Origin: Chloroflexota bacterium
GTDB lineage: Bacteria > Chloroflexota > Anaerolineae > UBA2200
Length of the DNA: 64,000 nucleotides
Direction of reading: 5' to 3'
Assembly: GCA_030607875.1 (NCBI GenBank)
Contig: JAUWJD010000006.1
Span: forward strand, 60,076-124,075
The notes under the pieces are model-generated. The model had not been told where the DNA came from and ran no database searches. It was given only the letters and a program-made list of their open reading frames with translations. This document shows, piece by piece, positions 41,630 through 50,465 of this stretch. The number at the start of each line of letters is the position of its first letter. Position 1 is the stretch's first letter. Position numbers and translations under genes: made by a program.

Positions 41630-43384
41630 TTACTCTACGCTCACCGGTCTCAAGTTTGCAACCATCGTACGATGCAGCAGGCCCAGGCCCGGCTGTGCCT
41701 GCCAGCGTGTGAAGCGGTCACTGCGGAATAGATTCAGCACGTGAGGATTGTACAGGGGAATCTGAGGCAGATCGGTGGCCAGGATGTCTTGCAACTGGTA
41801 CAACAACTCCTGTCGCCTGACTGGATTCTGCTCTTTCTGCGTAGCGGCGGCGATTTCGTCGAATTCTGGATTGGCGTAGCCACCATGGTTAAAACCGGAC
41901 ACGTGCCCCTCATTGAGCGCTCCCCGCGAACTATGGAAGTGGAAGAAGGTCATCTCTGGTTCGCTGAGTGAGATGTTGTACAAGACGACATCGAACTGGG
42001 CTTGCATCAGCATTGGCATCCACTCATCCTGAGCTACAGCACTCACCTCAGTTGAGAGGCCGACGGCCTGGAGATTGACAGCGACCAACTCAGCGACGTC
42101 GAGAGGTACAGGCAGCTCCACGCAAGAGATGGGAATTCGCAGCGCGCTGCCGTCGGGGTTCTCTCGCAGCCCATCCCCATCCCTGTCCCGAAAGCCCGCA
42201 GCGTCCAGCTTGCTCATGGCCTCCTCTGGGTCAAAGGCAATCGGGGGAATGTTCGCATTCCGCCATGGCGAAGCTGCCGGAAGCAGGCTCGCCATGGCCA
42301 CATCGCCAAAGCCCAGGAGCACCGTTTCCACAATGGCTTCTGTGTCGATGGCTTGGGCCAGAGCCCGGCGGAAGGTCGGGTTGTCGTACGGCGCTTGGCG
42401 CAGGTTGAGGAGCAGAGTGTGGGTGTCCACATCGGGAGCCTGCGCCACTTGGATACCAGCATAGTCGTCCGCAGCATCCAGCACATCGCGAGCCAATGAT
42501 GGTGCGATGTTCCACCCGATGGCGTCCAACTCGTCGTCCTTCAGCGCCTGTAAGGCTCTGTCCTCGTCTCGCACAATCTGGACAACGATCGTCTCTCCGC
42601 GGGGTCTTGTGCAGTGATGAGACCTGGTGTTGCGCAAGACTACCCGTTCTTCCTGCACGAACTCTACCAAACGGAAAGGGCCCGAACCAACGGGCTCGTC
42701 CCGGTTCGTGTAGGTCAGCGCATCTGGGACGTTTTTCCACACGTGGGCTGGGACGATTCTGAGTTGCGTAGTCAGCAGGCGTACGGCATTCGCTTGCGCG
42801 GCCAGCAGGACGAACCGGACCTCCCTGGGGCTTGTGGCTTCCACGCGGTCGACGAGAGCGACGAGACGCGCCAATCCTGGAAATTCCTGCTGCCCCACCA
42901 AATCGAAGGAAAAGACAACATCGTCTGCTGTGACAGGCTGGTCGTCGTGCCACCTGGCTTGCGGGTTGAGCCACAGTGTCAGGTTGAGGCCATCGGGTGT
43001 CAACTCCCAACGTTCCGCCAGATTTGGCTCCAACTCTCCATCCGAATCGCTGCTCAGCAGCGTGTCGTAGAGCAGGCTCACCACAAAGCCTTCGCTTGCG
43101 TTGGCCACCAGGTAGGGGTTGAGAGTCTTGATGTCCTCCCGCACTGCCAGGCGTAGTTCGCCAGCAACGGGCGGCGGCGTGCCCGTTGGCACTGGAGTGC
43201 TCGTTTTGTCCGCAGAAGAGCTAGTCGGGAAAACAGCGGTGGGCGCACCCAGTGTCGGCGTTGCGGCCGTAGAGGGCGATGCCAGGTCATCCCAGTATTG
43301 AGTTGGGACGCATGAGGCGAGCAGCAGGCAGGCGATGAACACTGCCGGTATTGACATGCGGTTGCGTTGGTGTCTTGCGCGCAT
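41630..43384 (-). CDS. Extracellular solute-binding lipoprotein, peptide/nickel family (SBP_bac_5)
   Basis: A 584-aa protein from ATG 43384 (GGGAAG 5 nt upstream). A signal peptide with lipobox LLASC and a Thr/Pro linker (PTPTL...PVPTGTPPP) precede the SBP domain. Family patterns: LRLAVREDIKTLNPYLV, EGFVVSLLYDTLL, LEPNLAERWELTPDGLNLTL, DDVVFSFD, GSGPFRLVEF and FRRALAQAIDTEAIV. It delivers oligopeptides or similar ligands to an ABC permease, but no permease or ATPase gene is adjacent, so it is an orphan. The frame is intact. Confidence 0.9.
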   Translation of the reverse strand: MRARHQRNRMSIPAVFIACLLLASCVPTQYWDDLASPSTAATPTLGAPTAVFPTSSSADKTSTPVPTGTPPPVAGELRLAVREDIKTLNPYLVANASEGFVVSLLYDTLLSSDSDGELEPNLAERWELTPDGLNLTLWLNPQARWHDDQPVTADDVVFSFDLVGQQEFPGLARLVALVDRVEATSPREVRFVLLAAQANAVRLLTTQLRIVPAHVWKNVPDALTYTNRDEPVGSGPFRLVEFVQEERVVLRNTRSHHCTRPRGETIVVQIVRDEDRALQALKDDELDAIGWNIAPSLARDVLDAADDYAGIQVAQAPDVDTHTLLLNLRQAPYDNPTFRRALAQAIDTEAIVETVLLGFGDVAMASLLPAASPWRNANIPPIAFDPEEAMSKLDAAGFRDRDGDGLRENPDGSALRIPISCVELPVPLDVAELVAVNLQAVGLSTEVSAVAQDEWMPMLMQAQFDVVLYNISLSEPEMTFFHFHSSRGALNEGHVSGFNHGGYANPEFDEIAAATQKEQNPVRRQELLYQLQDILATDLPQIPLYNPHVLNLFRSDRFTRWQAQPGLGLLHRTMVANLRPVSVE

Positions 43385-43538
43385 CTTACTTCCCTGTGAC
43401 CTCACCCAAATTGCCAAGATGTTAGCACGGCAAAGTGGTTTTGTCAAAAGAGACGCCGCATTTGGTTCTCAGCCCTGGGTATGCTAGTATTGCCGATGTG
43501 CATTGCGTGGCGCACTACAAACAACAAGAGGAGCAGAC

Positions 43539-44636
43539 ATGCCTCGTGCGCTGAGGAACATCGTCGATCTGGAGGAACTGGTGCAGGCTCTACCCGCCGA
43601 GGAACGGGAGCGTTTCCAACGCATCTTTCAAGTCGACACCACGGTTGGTGAGCTTCGGCCCCCTCCATCCATGCACGACTGGATCAAGAAGTACTTTGGT
43701 TCGCTGGACGCTGTGCAGGAGCAGCGCATTGTCAAGGTGACCAACCTGATCACGGTAGAAGGTTCGCTGTTCAACGAGCTGCGCGCCAGCCGGCCGATGG
43801 AGGCCAAAGCTTCCAGTGACCTGCTTCAAATCATCATGGGCAATGTGGGCGATCCCTTCTGCCGGCCTTTGGAGGCCACGCCGGAGGATGTCTTTGGGCG
43901 GGCGCAGGGAGAACAGTGCATCACTGCCTCCAACATCGCCAAGTACGATAGTTTCCACGGTCTGGTTGTTTTCAGTGAGCACAATCCGCTGGCCTTTAGC
44001 TCGGAGGGGGTCAAGGATTACATTGATACCGCTCTGGCATGGGCGCGGAAGGCGCATTGCGAGGACAAAGCAGCGCGCTATTTCTTCTTCATGTGGAACT
44101 GCTTGTGTAGAAGCGGTGCTTCGATCCTGCATGGACATGCCCAGATGACTTTGGGCCGGGGTATCCATTACGCCAGGATCGAGCACCTGCGCCGGGCTGC
44201 TCTGTTGTACAGAATCGGGCACGGCGTGAACTACTTCGACGATCTCTATGCAGCGCACAAGTCACTGGGTCTGACGGTGGATTACAGGGACGTGCACGTA
44301 CTAGCGTACCTGACGCCGATCAAGGAGAAGGAAGTTATGCTCATCGCCGAGCGTCTCGACGACAACCTGAAGTATGCGATTTACAGGGTTCTGCGCTGCT
44401 TCGTGGATGCATTGGGCGTACGCAGTTTCAACCTGGCCGTGTGCATGAAGCCCATTGATAGCGTGCCTGAAGATTGGAGAGGATTCCCGGTCGTTGTGCG
44501 TGTAGTGGACCGCGGAGATCCGAACAACAAGACGTCCGACTTTGGGGCCATGGAGCTCTATGCCAGCAGCATCATCTCCAGCAACCCGTTCCAGGTGGTG
44601 GATGCGCTGTCTAGCGCTTTTGGCCAAGAGTATTGA
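43539..44636 (+). CDS. GalT/HIT-superfamily protein of unknown substrate
   Basis: A 365-aa protein. LHGHAQMTL gives H198-G-H200-A-Q202, the HxHxQ catalytic motif of galactose-1-phosphate uridylyltransferases and Ap4A phosphorylases of the HIT superfamily. HGLVVFSEHNPLAFS resembles the preceding substrate strand. Length and the single motif suggest nucleotidyl transfer or phosphorolysis, with the middle His as nucleophile. The zinc-binding Cys pairs of GalT are not visible. GAGGAG 5 nt upstream fixes ATG 43539. It is monocistronic and followed by a small hairpin. Substrate unknown. Confidence 0.65.
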   Translation: MPRALRNIVDLEELVQALPAEERERFQRIFQVDTTVGELRPPPSMHDWIKKYFGSLDAVQEQRIVKVTNLITVEGSLFNELRASRPMEAKASSDLLQIIMGNVGDPFCRPLEATPEDVFGRAQGEQCITASNIAKYDSFHGLVVFSEHNPLAFSSEGVKDYIDTALAWARKAHCEDKAARYFFFMWNCLCRSGASILHGHAQMTLGRGIHYARIEHLRRAALLYRIGHGVNYFDDLYAAHKSLGLTVDYRDVHVLAYLTPIKEKEVMLIAERLDDNLKYAIYRVLRCFVDALGVRSFNLAVCMKPIDSVPEDWRGFPVVVRVVDRGDPNNKTSDFGAMELYASSIISSNPFQVVDALSSAFGQEY

Positions 44637-44665
44637 ATCGAAGTGTACTGTGACGCGCTGACCCT

Positions 44666-44684
44666 GGCAGCCGTGAAAGCTGCC
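44666..44684 (+). terminator. Short hairpin after the GalT/HIT-like gene
   Basis: GGCAGC and GCTGCC pair around CGTGAAA, followed by TTTGCT, 30 nt after the stop codon. Confidence 0.4.
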
Positions 44685-44875
44685 TTTGCTAGCCGCGTTT
44701 TCGGGTGTATCTTTGTCTCGGGAAACTGAGTTGAGAACCTGCACAGATCAACGACGCACTGCCAGCTTTGCGTGGACTACAGACTGTGGTGGGCCTGGAG
44801 CGCTGAATGGAGGTGTCTCGTTTCTCGTGGCTGGCCGTTTGCGTCGGGGAGCGGGAGAGTCAAACTGTGGTCCGC

Positions 44876-45844
44876 CTAGAGCGCCTCATCTGCCCCGTGT
44901 CCGTCGTTTTGATGTAGCCGCCTCATATAGAATCGCTTTCCGTCGTATTCCGTCTTCACGAGTTGACCTTGGATGATCAGCCGGTGAACAGCGGGCCAAT
45001 CCGCCCCGGCCCGCGCCAGGAACTCGCTCACCGCATCCTCCCGCATGGGATGCACGGCGGTGATGCCCAGCAGGTCTTCCTCGACGTTGCCCGTAAAAGC
45101 GAAAGCGTTACCCTCGTACCCAATCAGATATTCCACGTGCTCCAGGCTTTTGGCGAGGATCTGATAGGCCCGATTGATGACTTCCTCGCCGGGAGCTCGC
45201 ACCCATTTCTCTGCCGGCGGCCTGGTGGGGATCGCCAAATACGCCGTGGCAGGCCTTAGGCGGGCCAAGAAGCCTGCAACCTCCCTGATGTGGCCATCGC
45301 CATCGTTGACGCCCTCTACGAGCATTGTCTCCGTTGCCAGATCCCCCTTAAAGCCCTTCGCAAACTCGAGCGCTCCATTGAGGATCGAGGTCAGTTGCAA
45401 ACTGCCATGGGGCCGATCGATCCTGCGCCAGATCTCTTCTCGCACGGAATCCATTTTCAAGGAGACCCAAGCGGCCTTCATCAGGTCCTCTCGCACATCC
45501 TGGCGCCAGATGAGGGAACTGTTGGTAATGACGGCGATTCTGATCCCCAACGGCCTCAACAGCTCAATCTCACGGCCGAGGTTGACATCCAGCGTGGGCT
45601 CCCCATCAGGCACGAAGGTGAGGTAGTCAATGGGCTCCCCAGCCTCTTTTGCCCGTTCGACTTTGTCCTGGACATCCCGTAAGATCTCCTCTGGCTCGTA
45701 GAAGGCACGGCGCTCAAGCTGCATCTTTATAGTGCGTCCCAACTGGCAGTACACGCAAGAATAGGTGCACACCTTGGGCGGGATATTGTTGATTCCCAAG
45801 CTCCGCCCCAAACGCCTAGATGGGACCGGACCGAAAGCAATCAT
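44876..45844 (-). CDS. Radical SAM protein, COG0731-like
   Basis: A 322-aa protein from ATG 45844 (AGGAGG 8 nt upstream). FGPVPSRRLGRSLGINNIPP leads into C26-TYS-C30-VY-C33, the radical SAM cluster. YLTFVPDGEPTLDVNLG corresponds to the GGEP-type motif, and VSLKMDSVREEIWRRIDRP to the SAM-binding strand. The family also contains TYW1-like wybutosine enzymes, but no flavodoxin domain is present. A C-terminal winged-helix-like region (HRLIIQGQLVKTEYDGKRFY) is present. The target is unknown. Confidence 0.8.
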   Translation of the reverse strand: MIAFGPVPSRRLGRSLGINNIPPKVCTYSCVYCQLGRTIKMQLERRAFYEPEEILRDVQDKVERAKEAGEPIDYLTFVPDGEPTLDVNLGREIELLRPLGIRIAVITNSSLIWRQDVREDLMKAAWVSLKMDSVREEIWRRIDRPHGSLQLTSILNGALEFAKGFKGDLATETMLVEGVNDGDGHIREVAGFLARLRPATAYLAIPTRPPAEKWVRAPGEEVINRAYQILAKSLEHVEYLIGYEGNAFAFTGNVEEDLLGITAVHPMREDAVSEFLARAGADWPAVHRLIIQGQLVKTEYDGKRFYMRRLHQNDGHGADEAL

Positions 45845-45940
45845 GCTGTTGACCTCCTGAGCGACTGAGTTGAACGTTTGTTGTCCGATTGAAGCCTGGA
45901 CTGACGCACGGCTTCGTTGATCTACACCAGGCAAGTATCC

Positions 45941-46393
45941 CTATTCACAGAATTGACGAATCTTCATGTATCCGGTTATGAGGGCATCATTTTCCTCGCG
46001 AGTGCCGATAGATACCCTTACAAACCCTGGCGGTAATTGATTCGAGAGGTCTGCAATAAACACGCCAATGTCTCTGAACCTTCTCACTGTATCAGGAATC
46101 TCTGTCTTTGCGAGTAAGAAATTGGTGCTGCTTGGATATACACAGACTCCTGATCCATATGGAATGTCGAACGCCCTGACGTACTTCTCTCCCATCTTGC
46201 CAGGTGCGACGAGCAGCGTGATATCATCCCTACGCCTGATGTGGGCCAGGAAATGCTTCGTCCTCTTGGGCGTGACCGGCTCGGCGCCCAACTGCCGTAC
46301 TTTCTTGTACACCTCACCGTCGCTCCCCTTGAGCCCAACGCTGCCGCCCATCCCTGCCACGGGGTTCACGATCAGACCAAATGCCTTCTTCAT
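45941..46393 (-). CDS. Chimeric ORF: ATP-NAD-kinase-like N-terminus joined to a HisC-like C-terminus
   Basis: Residues 1-75 (FGLIVNPVAGMGGSVGLKGS, LLVAPGKMGEKYV) are the start of a COG3199-type ATP-NAD/AcoX kinase, normally ~350 aa. Residues 84-150 (CVYPSSTNFLLAK, FRDIGVFIADLSNQLPPGF, VRVSIGTREENDALI) are the end of histidinol-phosphate aminotransferase, normally ~360 aa, without its PLP lysine region. The junction is near 46150. Neither half can be catalytic alone, so this is best read as an in-frame deletion or recombination product. It has a normal start and no stops. Flanking genes are unrelated to NAD or histidine. Confidence 0.7.
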   Translation of the reverse strand: MKKAFGLIVNPVAGMGGSVGLKGSDGEVYKKVRQLGAEPVTPKRTKHFLAHIRRRDDITLLVAPGKMGEKYVRAFDIPYGSGVCVYPSSTNFLLAKTEIPDTVRRFRDIGVFIADLSNQLPPGFVRVSIGTREENDALITGYMKIRQFCE

Positions 46394-46446
46394 AGCTCCT
46401 TCTCGTCTCGTAGACTGGCTCGGACGAACCAGAAGGACAACTGATT

Positions 46447-46493
46447 GACAAAATCATTGCATCGAGATAGTACCCGGATCCAATGATTTTGTC
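46447..46493. repeat. Perfect 13-bp inverted repeat, 21-nt spacer
   Basis: GACAAAATCATTG and CAATGATTTTGTC lie between the chimeric ORF and the last gene of the Fe-S cluster (stop at 46499). It could terminate the 13-kb minus-strand transcript, but no U run follows. Confidence 0.6.
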
Positions 46494-46498
46494 GTTGT

Positions 46499-46825
46499 CT
46501 ATGCCCCTCGTTCCGTTTCCCTCGTATCCGCCAGTTCCTGCAACATCGTATTCAGTTCCTCGGCTCTGATGTAGCCGACTACCTTGATCTCCTGCCCGGT
46601 CACCCCATCCACCTCGGCTACCGCCCCACGAATGGAGAGGGCCAGCGACACGGCAAGAGGGCACAGGGGAGAAGAAGGACGAAACTCGTAGCGAACGATG
46701 CCTCCCTCGTCTATTTCCAGGTTCTCAACCAGCCGCATGCGCATCACGTCGGCCCCCGTCTCGGGGTCTATGACGGTGGAGAGGCGAGTGAGAATAGCCT
46801 CGCGCAGAGCATTCCGATCCGTCAT
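46499..46825 (-). CDS. MIP18/PaaD-like (DUF59) Fe-S assembly protein
   Basis: A 108-aa protein. LREAILTRLSTVIDPETGADVMRMRLV is the MIP18 core, where the usual VxDPE motif reads VIDPETG. IVRYEFRPSSPLCPLAVSLAL holds the single conserved Cys of the CPL type. Family role: helps hand over Fe-S clusters or metals to target proteins. ATG 46825 has AAGGAGG 7 nt upstream and overlaps the stop of the MinD-ferredoxin gene by 4 nt. It is the last gene of the cluster. Confidence 0.8.
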   Translation of the reverse strand: MTDRNALREAILTRLSTVIDPETGADVMRMRLVENLEIDEGGIVRYEFRPSSPLCPLAVSLALSIRGAVAEVDGVTGQEIKVVGYIRAEELNTMLQELADTRETERGA

Positions 46826-47736
46826 CGCTGTACCTCCTTCACGCTCCCTGCCCCGTCGGAGAGGATCAGATCCCTCACCCGTGACCACATCTCCTTCAGC
46901 GCTTCCGTCACCGGGCCATCTGTGTATTCCGTCACCGGCCGGCCCTGCACCATCGCCTCCGTCACGACGTCATCGTAGGGGATACGTCCCACCACCTCTA
47001 CCCCTCGACCCGCGCAGAAGGCGGCGATCTCCTCGCACCGGGCCCGGTTGAGGTCCGCTTTGTTGATCGCCACCAACGACGGTACGCCAAAGTGGCCGGT
47101 GGTGCCCATGACGCGCTCTAAACCGTGCACGCCAGCGACGGTAGGCTCGGCTATGTGGAGCGCCAGGTCCATCCCGGCGCTGGCAGAGATGACGGGGCAA
47201 CCGATCCCTGGCGGCCCGTCCACCAGCACCACCGCCGCCCCGGTGTCCAGCGCCCGCAGGCGGGCCTGCTGCTTGACCAGGGTGACCAGTTTGCCCGAGT
47301 TTTCCTGCCCGGCGAAGAGGTGGGCGTGGAAGAGGGGGCCGAAGCGCGTGTCGGAGCGGAACCACAACCCGGCCTGTTGCTCCTCCATCCGTATGGCCTC
47401 CTCGGGGCACTGGTAGAAGCAGGAAGCGCACCCCTCGCAGGCCAGGGAGTCTATCCGGTACGCCTCGTCACCAGGAATAAGCGCATCGAAACGGCAGACC
47501 TCAGCGCAGATGCCACAGGCGGTGCACTTTTCGGGATCAATCACCGCCAGTTGGCCCCCCATGAACTTGAGCTCCTCCCGCTTCGTGGGGTCGAGCACCA
47601 GTTCCAGATTGGCTGCATCCACGTCGGCGTCAGCCAGGACGATGGGCATCTCCTGGGAGGCCAGGTGGGCCAGCGCCGCCGCGACCGTCGTCTTGCCGGT
47701 GCCTCCCTTGCCACTGAGAATGACGAGTTGCTTCAT
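46822..47736 (-). CDS. MinD/NifH-like ATPase with inserted 2x[4Fe-4S] ferredoxin domain (second of pair)
   Basis: A 304-aa protein. The deviant Walker A SGKGGTGKTT (8-17) is followed by VLADADVDAANLELVL. An inserted ferredoxin carries CTACGICAEVC and CEGCASCFYQC (~75-115). Then come VVLVDGPPGIGCPVISA and NKADLN. ATP-dependent metal-cluster or electron carriers of this type occur in pairs in anaerobes, often beside NifX-like proteins; their target is unknown. The true start is ATG 47736 with AAGGAGGAGG; the same frame stays open to 48411 only as a shadow of the upstream gene. ATGA overlap (4 nt) with its partner. Confidence 0.85.
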   Translation of the reverse strand: MKQLVILSGKGGTGKTTVAAALAHLASQEMPIVLADADVDAANLELVLDPTKREELKFMGGQLAVIDPEKCTACGICAEVCRFDALIPGDEAYRIDSLACEGCASCFYQCPEEAIRMEEQQAGLWFRSDTRFGPLFHAHLFAGQENSGKLVTLVKQQARLRALDTGAAVVLVDGPPGIGCPVISASAGMDLALHIAEPTVAGVHGLERVMGTTGHFGVPSLVAINKADLNRARCEEIAAFCAGRGVEVVGRIPYDDVVTEAMVQGRPVTEYTDGPVTEALKEMWSRVRDLILSDGAGSVKEVQR

Positions 47737-48623
47737 TGTGCGCCTCCTCCTTTCCTGCCCGCCACCAGCCGCCCGATGGCTACGTACAGATTCTTGAATT
47801 GCTCCCGATACTCCGGCAGCGCCTCCACTAACGTTCCCCCATCCGAATATGCCTCGGCGATCCGCCGGTCCAAGGGGATGCGCATCAGGATGGGGATATC
47901 CTCGGTGGCGCAGTAATCGTCCACCCCCTGGTCTCCCACCCCTTCCCGGTTGATCACCACACCGACGAGCAGCCCTAACTCGTCGCGGGCCCCCTCCACC
48001 GCCAGCAGCAAATCGTGCAGGCCGAAAGGGGTGGGCTCGGTGACCATCAGCACGAAATCCGCACCCCGCATACTCTCGACGACGGGGCAGGCAGTGCCCG
48101 GAGATGCGTCCAGAATGACTGGACGGTTGCCAGGATTGAGCGGGATGGTCCACTGCTTCAACTGGCGGATGATGGGAACGGCCATCGGTTCGCCCACGTT
48201 CATCGTCCCCTGGGCAAATTCTACCGATCCGGCCCAGCCCCGCTCGATGGTGCCTATCACGTCCAGCACCTCGTGGATCGCCCCCGTGGGGCAGTTGAGG
48301 CTGCAACTGCCGCAACCGTGGCAGAGTTCGGGGAAGACCAATACTTTCTCTCCAACCACGGCAATGGCGTGATACTGACACACTTCGGCGCAGCGCCCGC
48401 AGTAGGTGCACTTTTCCAGGTCCACCTCCGGGATCATCTGGCCTACCTCGCGGCGCTCCTGGATGGTTGGCCGGAGAAAGAGGGCGGCGTTGGGCTCTTC
48501 CACATCGCAGTCTAAGAACAGCGGATTGGCAGGGCTTGCGGATTCTGCCAAACTCAGCGCCAGGCTGACAGCAACGGTCGTCTTGCCCGTGCCTCCCTTG
48601 CCACTCGCTACCGTAGTGATCAT
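47733..48623 (-). CDS. MinD/NifH-like ATPase with inserted 2x[4Fe-4S] ferredoxin domain (first of pair)
   Basis: A 296-aa protein with the same plan as its downstream partner. VASGKGGTGKTTVAVSLAL is at the N-terminus. LDCDVEEPNAALFL differs from the partner's DADVDAANLELVL. CTYCGRCAEVC and CHGCGSCSLNC are the cluster ligands, and VILDASPGTACPVVESM is switch II. The two proteins presumably form a heterodimer with two ATP sites and up to four clusters. The stop of this gene overlaps the start of the next (ATGA). Confidence 0.87.
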   Translation of the reverse strand: MITTVASGKGGTGKTTVAVSLALSLAESASPANPLFLDCDVEEPNAALFLRPTIQERREVGQMIPEVDLEKCTYCGRCAEVCQYHAIAVVGEKVLVFPELCHGCGSCSLNCPTGAIHEVLDVIGTIERGWAGSVEFAQGTMNVGEPMAVPIIRQLKQWTIPLNPGNRPVILDASPGTACPVVESMRGADFVLMVTEPTPFGLHDLLLAVEGARDELGLLVGVVINREGVGDQGVDDYCATEDIPILMRIPLDRRIAEAYSDGGTLVEALPEYREQFKNLYVAIGRLVAGRKGGGAQ

Positions 48624-48638
48624 TCTCTCACCTCCAAG

Positions 48639-48836
48639 TTAAGTTTGCACATATTGGAACTCCAAAACAGTCCCTGCCGGGCAGGGGCGCACGACGGACC
48701 GAAGGTCAGTGTCAAGGCGACGAAGGCAGCCTCGCCAGTACAGCGGTTCGGGTAGACACGCTGCACGGACTCCATCCCCGCCGCTATCGACCAGCAGGCC
48801 CATCAGTCCCACCAACGTCCAATTTATGTCCCCCAT
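48639..48836 (-). CDS. Small hypothetical protein, 65 aa
   Basis: ATG 48836 preceded by GAGGGAGA. INWTLVGLMGLLV is a short hydrophobic segment, followed by Cys/Arg-rich residues (AACLPEPLYWRGCLRRLDTD). It fits the gap between the ferredoxin and the MinD pair without overlap, which is the main support. No family recognised; it may be a remnant. Confidence 0.3.
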   Translation of the reverse strand: MGDINWTLVGLMGLLVDSGGDGVRAACLPEPLYWRGCLRRLDTDLRSVVRPCPAGTVLEFQYVQT

Positions 48837-48849
48837 CGCACTGTCTCCC

Positions 48850-49305
48850 TCACTGACCTCGCCGCCGGCGCCGGCGCCGGTCCCCGCCGCCACCCCTGTC
48901 TCCCGCCGGAGACGCTCCATCCTCCGCAGGTGGCCCCGTCGCCGCGGAACGTCGCATCAGCCAGCGGCCAACCGCCCGCGCCAGCGCACCCGCTGCTTTC
49001 GTCAACAGCCCCGTACCGGCGACGACGACGGCCGCGCCCGCCGTTTCCACCAGTGGGCTAGGCCGGTAGACGGGGGGGGCCGGGCGCTCCGGGGCGGGAA
49101 CGAGTTCGCCCTGTATCATTATCACGGGATGGATGGCGCCCTCCGGGCAGGCATCCACACAAGCTCCACAGCCGGTACAGGCCTCCTCGTCAACGCGGGC
49201 CTTGGCGTCCGCCAGGGCGATGGCCTCGACGGGGCACACCTCGACGCACGCACCGCAGCCCGTGCAGCGGGCGATATCTACCCACATTATCTGTCCGTCC
49301 ATCAT
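48850..49305 (-). CDS. 2x[4Fe-4S] ferredoxin with hydrophobic segment and Arg-rich tail
   Basis: About 151 aa. CTGCGACVEVCP and CTGCGACVDACP bind two [4Fe-4S] clusters. After a Pro-rich linker comes a membrane-like segment (AGAAVVVAGTGLLTKAAGAL), then DRGGGGDRRRRRRRGQ. The same layout recurs at 53276-53743, so the two are paralogues that could tether electron transfer to membrane, RNA or an acidic partner. ATG 49305 is 4 nt after AGGAGG; ATG 49302 is equally possible. Confidence 0.8.
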   Translation of the reverse strand: MMDGQIMWVDIARCTGCGACVEVCPVEAIALADAKARVDEEACTGCGACVDACPEGAIHPVIMIQGELVPAPERPAPPVYRPSPLVETAGAAVVVAGTGLLTKAAGALARAVGRWLMRRSAATGPPAEDGASPAGDRGGGGDRRRRRRRGQ

Positions 49306-49324
49306 TCCACCTCCTGTCTCACGA

Positions 49325-49515
49325 TCAGCGCCATCCCGACAAGCCCCCCAGGGCAGGCTCGCTTGCATCTATGGCCATCCACACCAGAGTGCTCATCTCA
49401 TCCACGCGGGTCTTTAACTACACTGGCGAAAGATGCGCACCGCCTCGCGGATAGTCGGCCCGATTGATTCCTGTCGCAGCGGGTAGAGGCTGACCTGCGC
49501 CGTTATGACAGTCAT
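49325..49515 (-). pseudogene. YkoF-like thiamine-binding protein remnant with a frameshift
   Basis: ATG 49515 opens a 33-codon frame: MTVITAQVSLYPLRQES and IGPTIREAVRIFRQ, then TAA at 49416-49414. This matches the start of YkoF/MTH1187-type thiamine or hydroxymethylpyrimidine-binding domains. A shifted frame then gives DEMSTLVW, the next family motif (PMSTxxWG), ending at TGA 49325. The second half of the fold is missing. Confidence 0.5.
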
Positions 49516-49544
49516 CTCCAGTTTCCCTTCGTGCCTATGCTCTG

Positions 49545-50228
49545 TTATTTCGAAGCACCTCCCACAGCATCTGGGGACAGACTGTCTATCAGTAATCCCT
49601 TGAAACGGTCCAGGGTGATCGTGTGAAACTCCACCTCCAGGCCCGTCCAGTCGAACAGTTCCAGGATCTCCTCGGCGTGCTGCATCATATACTCCTCGGC
49701 GAGCCCAAGGCCGTCCAGGACAATGATCTTGTCGTAGAACCCTGGGAAGTTCGCGTTGGCATCGGCGCTATCCCAGCCAAAATACCGCTGATAGACTACT
49801 TTCCAGTTCTTGAGCCAGCCCGGCGTAAACCACAGGATCTTGTCCTGCCTTCCCCCGCTGATTCGCTGCCGGTCCTCAACGCCGGACAGCATGTCGTAGC
49901 CATAGTCCCCTTGTACCCTGACGATCCCCTGGCCTGCTGCGTGCAAGATCGAGTCCACCCGTTTGAGCGGTTCATCAATGTCTACATAGCACTTCTTCCC
50001 ATACACAACGATGATCCTGTGGTCGGGACACGATTCTTGAGCCTGTGTCAGCCTCTTGAGAAGGTGCTCCTCCAGCTTGTCCGGCAGGGCATGCAGACCC
50101 GGCGGCGTGAAAAGGATCTGGCGCGGATTCAGAAAACCGATCTCCACCAGACGGGTCATCTCCGAGTGTAGCATCCCGCAGGATATGATGCAATAGTCCT
50201 CAAACGTGGAACGGGTCTTTTCAGCCAT
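49545..50228 (-). CDS. DUF1638 family protein
   Basis: A 227-aa protein. CIISCGMLHSEMTRL is the family's N-terminal Cys strand. IIVVYGKKCYVDIDEPLKRVD matches the usual Y-G-xC-xxxD segment, and ILWFTPGWLKNWKVVYQ the LTPGWxxxW motif. DUF1638 proteins are common in methanogens and anaerobic bacteria, often beside corrinoid methyltransferase or Fe-S genes, but have no established activity. No ferredoxin motif is present. The ATG at 50228 is followed directly by a Lys/Arg-rich start (MAEKTRSTFEDY). It lies at the centre of the cluster. Confidence 0.8.
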   Translation of the reverse strand: MAEKTRSTFEDYCIISCGMLHSEMTRLVEIGFLNPRQILFTPPGLHALPDKLEEHLLKRLTQAQESCPDHRIIVVYGKKCYVDIDEPLKRVDSILHAAGQGIVRVQGDYGYDMLSGVEDRQRISGGRQDKILWFTPGWLKNWKVVYQRYFGWDSADANANFPGFYDKIIVLDGLGLAEEYMMQHAEEILELFDWTGLEVEFHTITLDRFKGLLIDSLSPDAVGGASK

Positions 50229-50465
50229 TGCTCTTTCCCTCTTCCGTTGAGTGCCTGCCCCTTGATGCGCTGCACATGTACCAGCGGATCACCCTCGGCG
50301 GGTCAACCGACTAGCTTCCCTGTTGGAAGCACACGGCCTCCTAGGGGGCGCGGAAGCTGCGCCAAGGGCTCAGGTCCCATCTTGGACGCTCAGGCCGTGT
50401 CGGTGCCTAGCGCCATTAAGCGGATTTCCTCCATTCTCAACGCCAATCTCTAAACCACGGCCCCG

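Noticed and set aside
47737..48411. N-terminal extension of the second MinD-ferredoxin frame
   Set aside because: It is out of frame with the true upstream gene and lacks homology; the ribosome site at 47736 decides the start.
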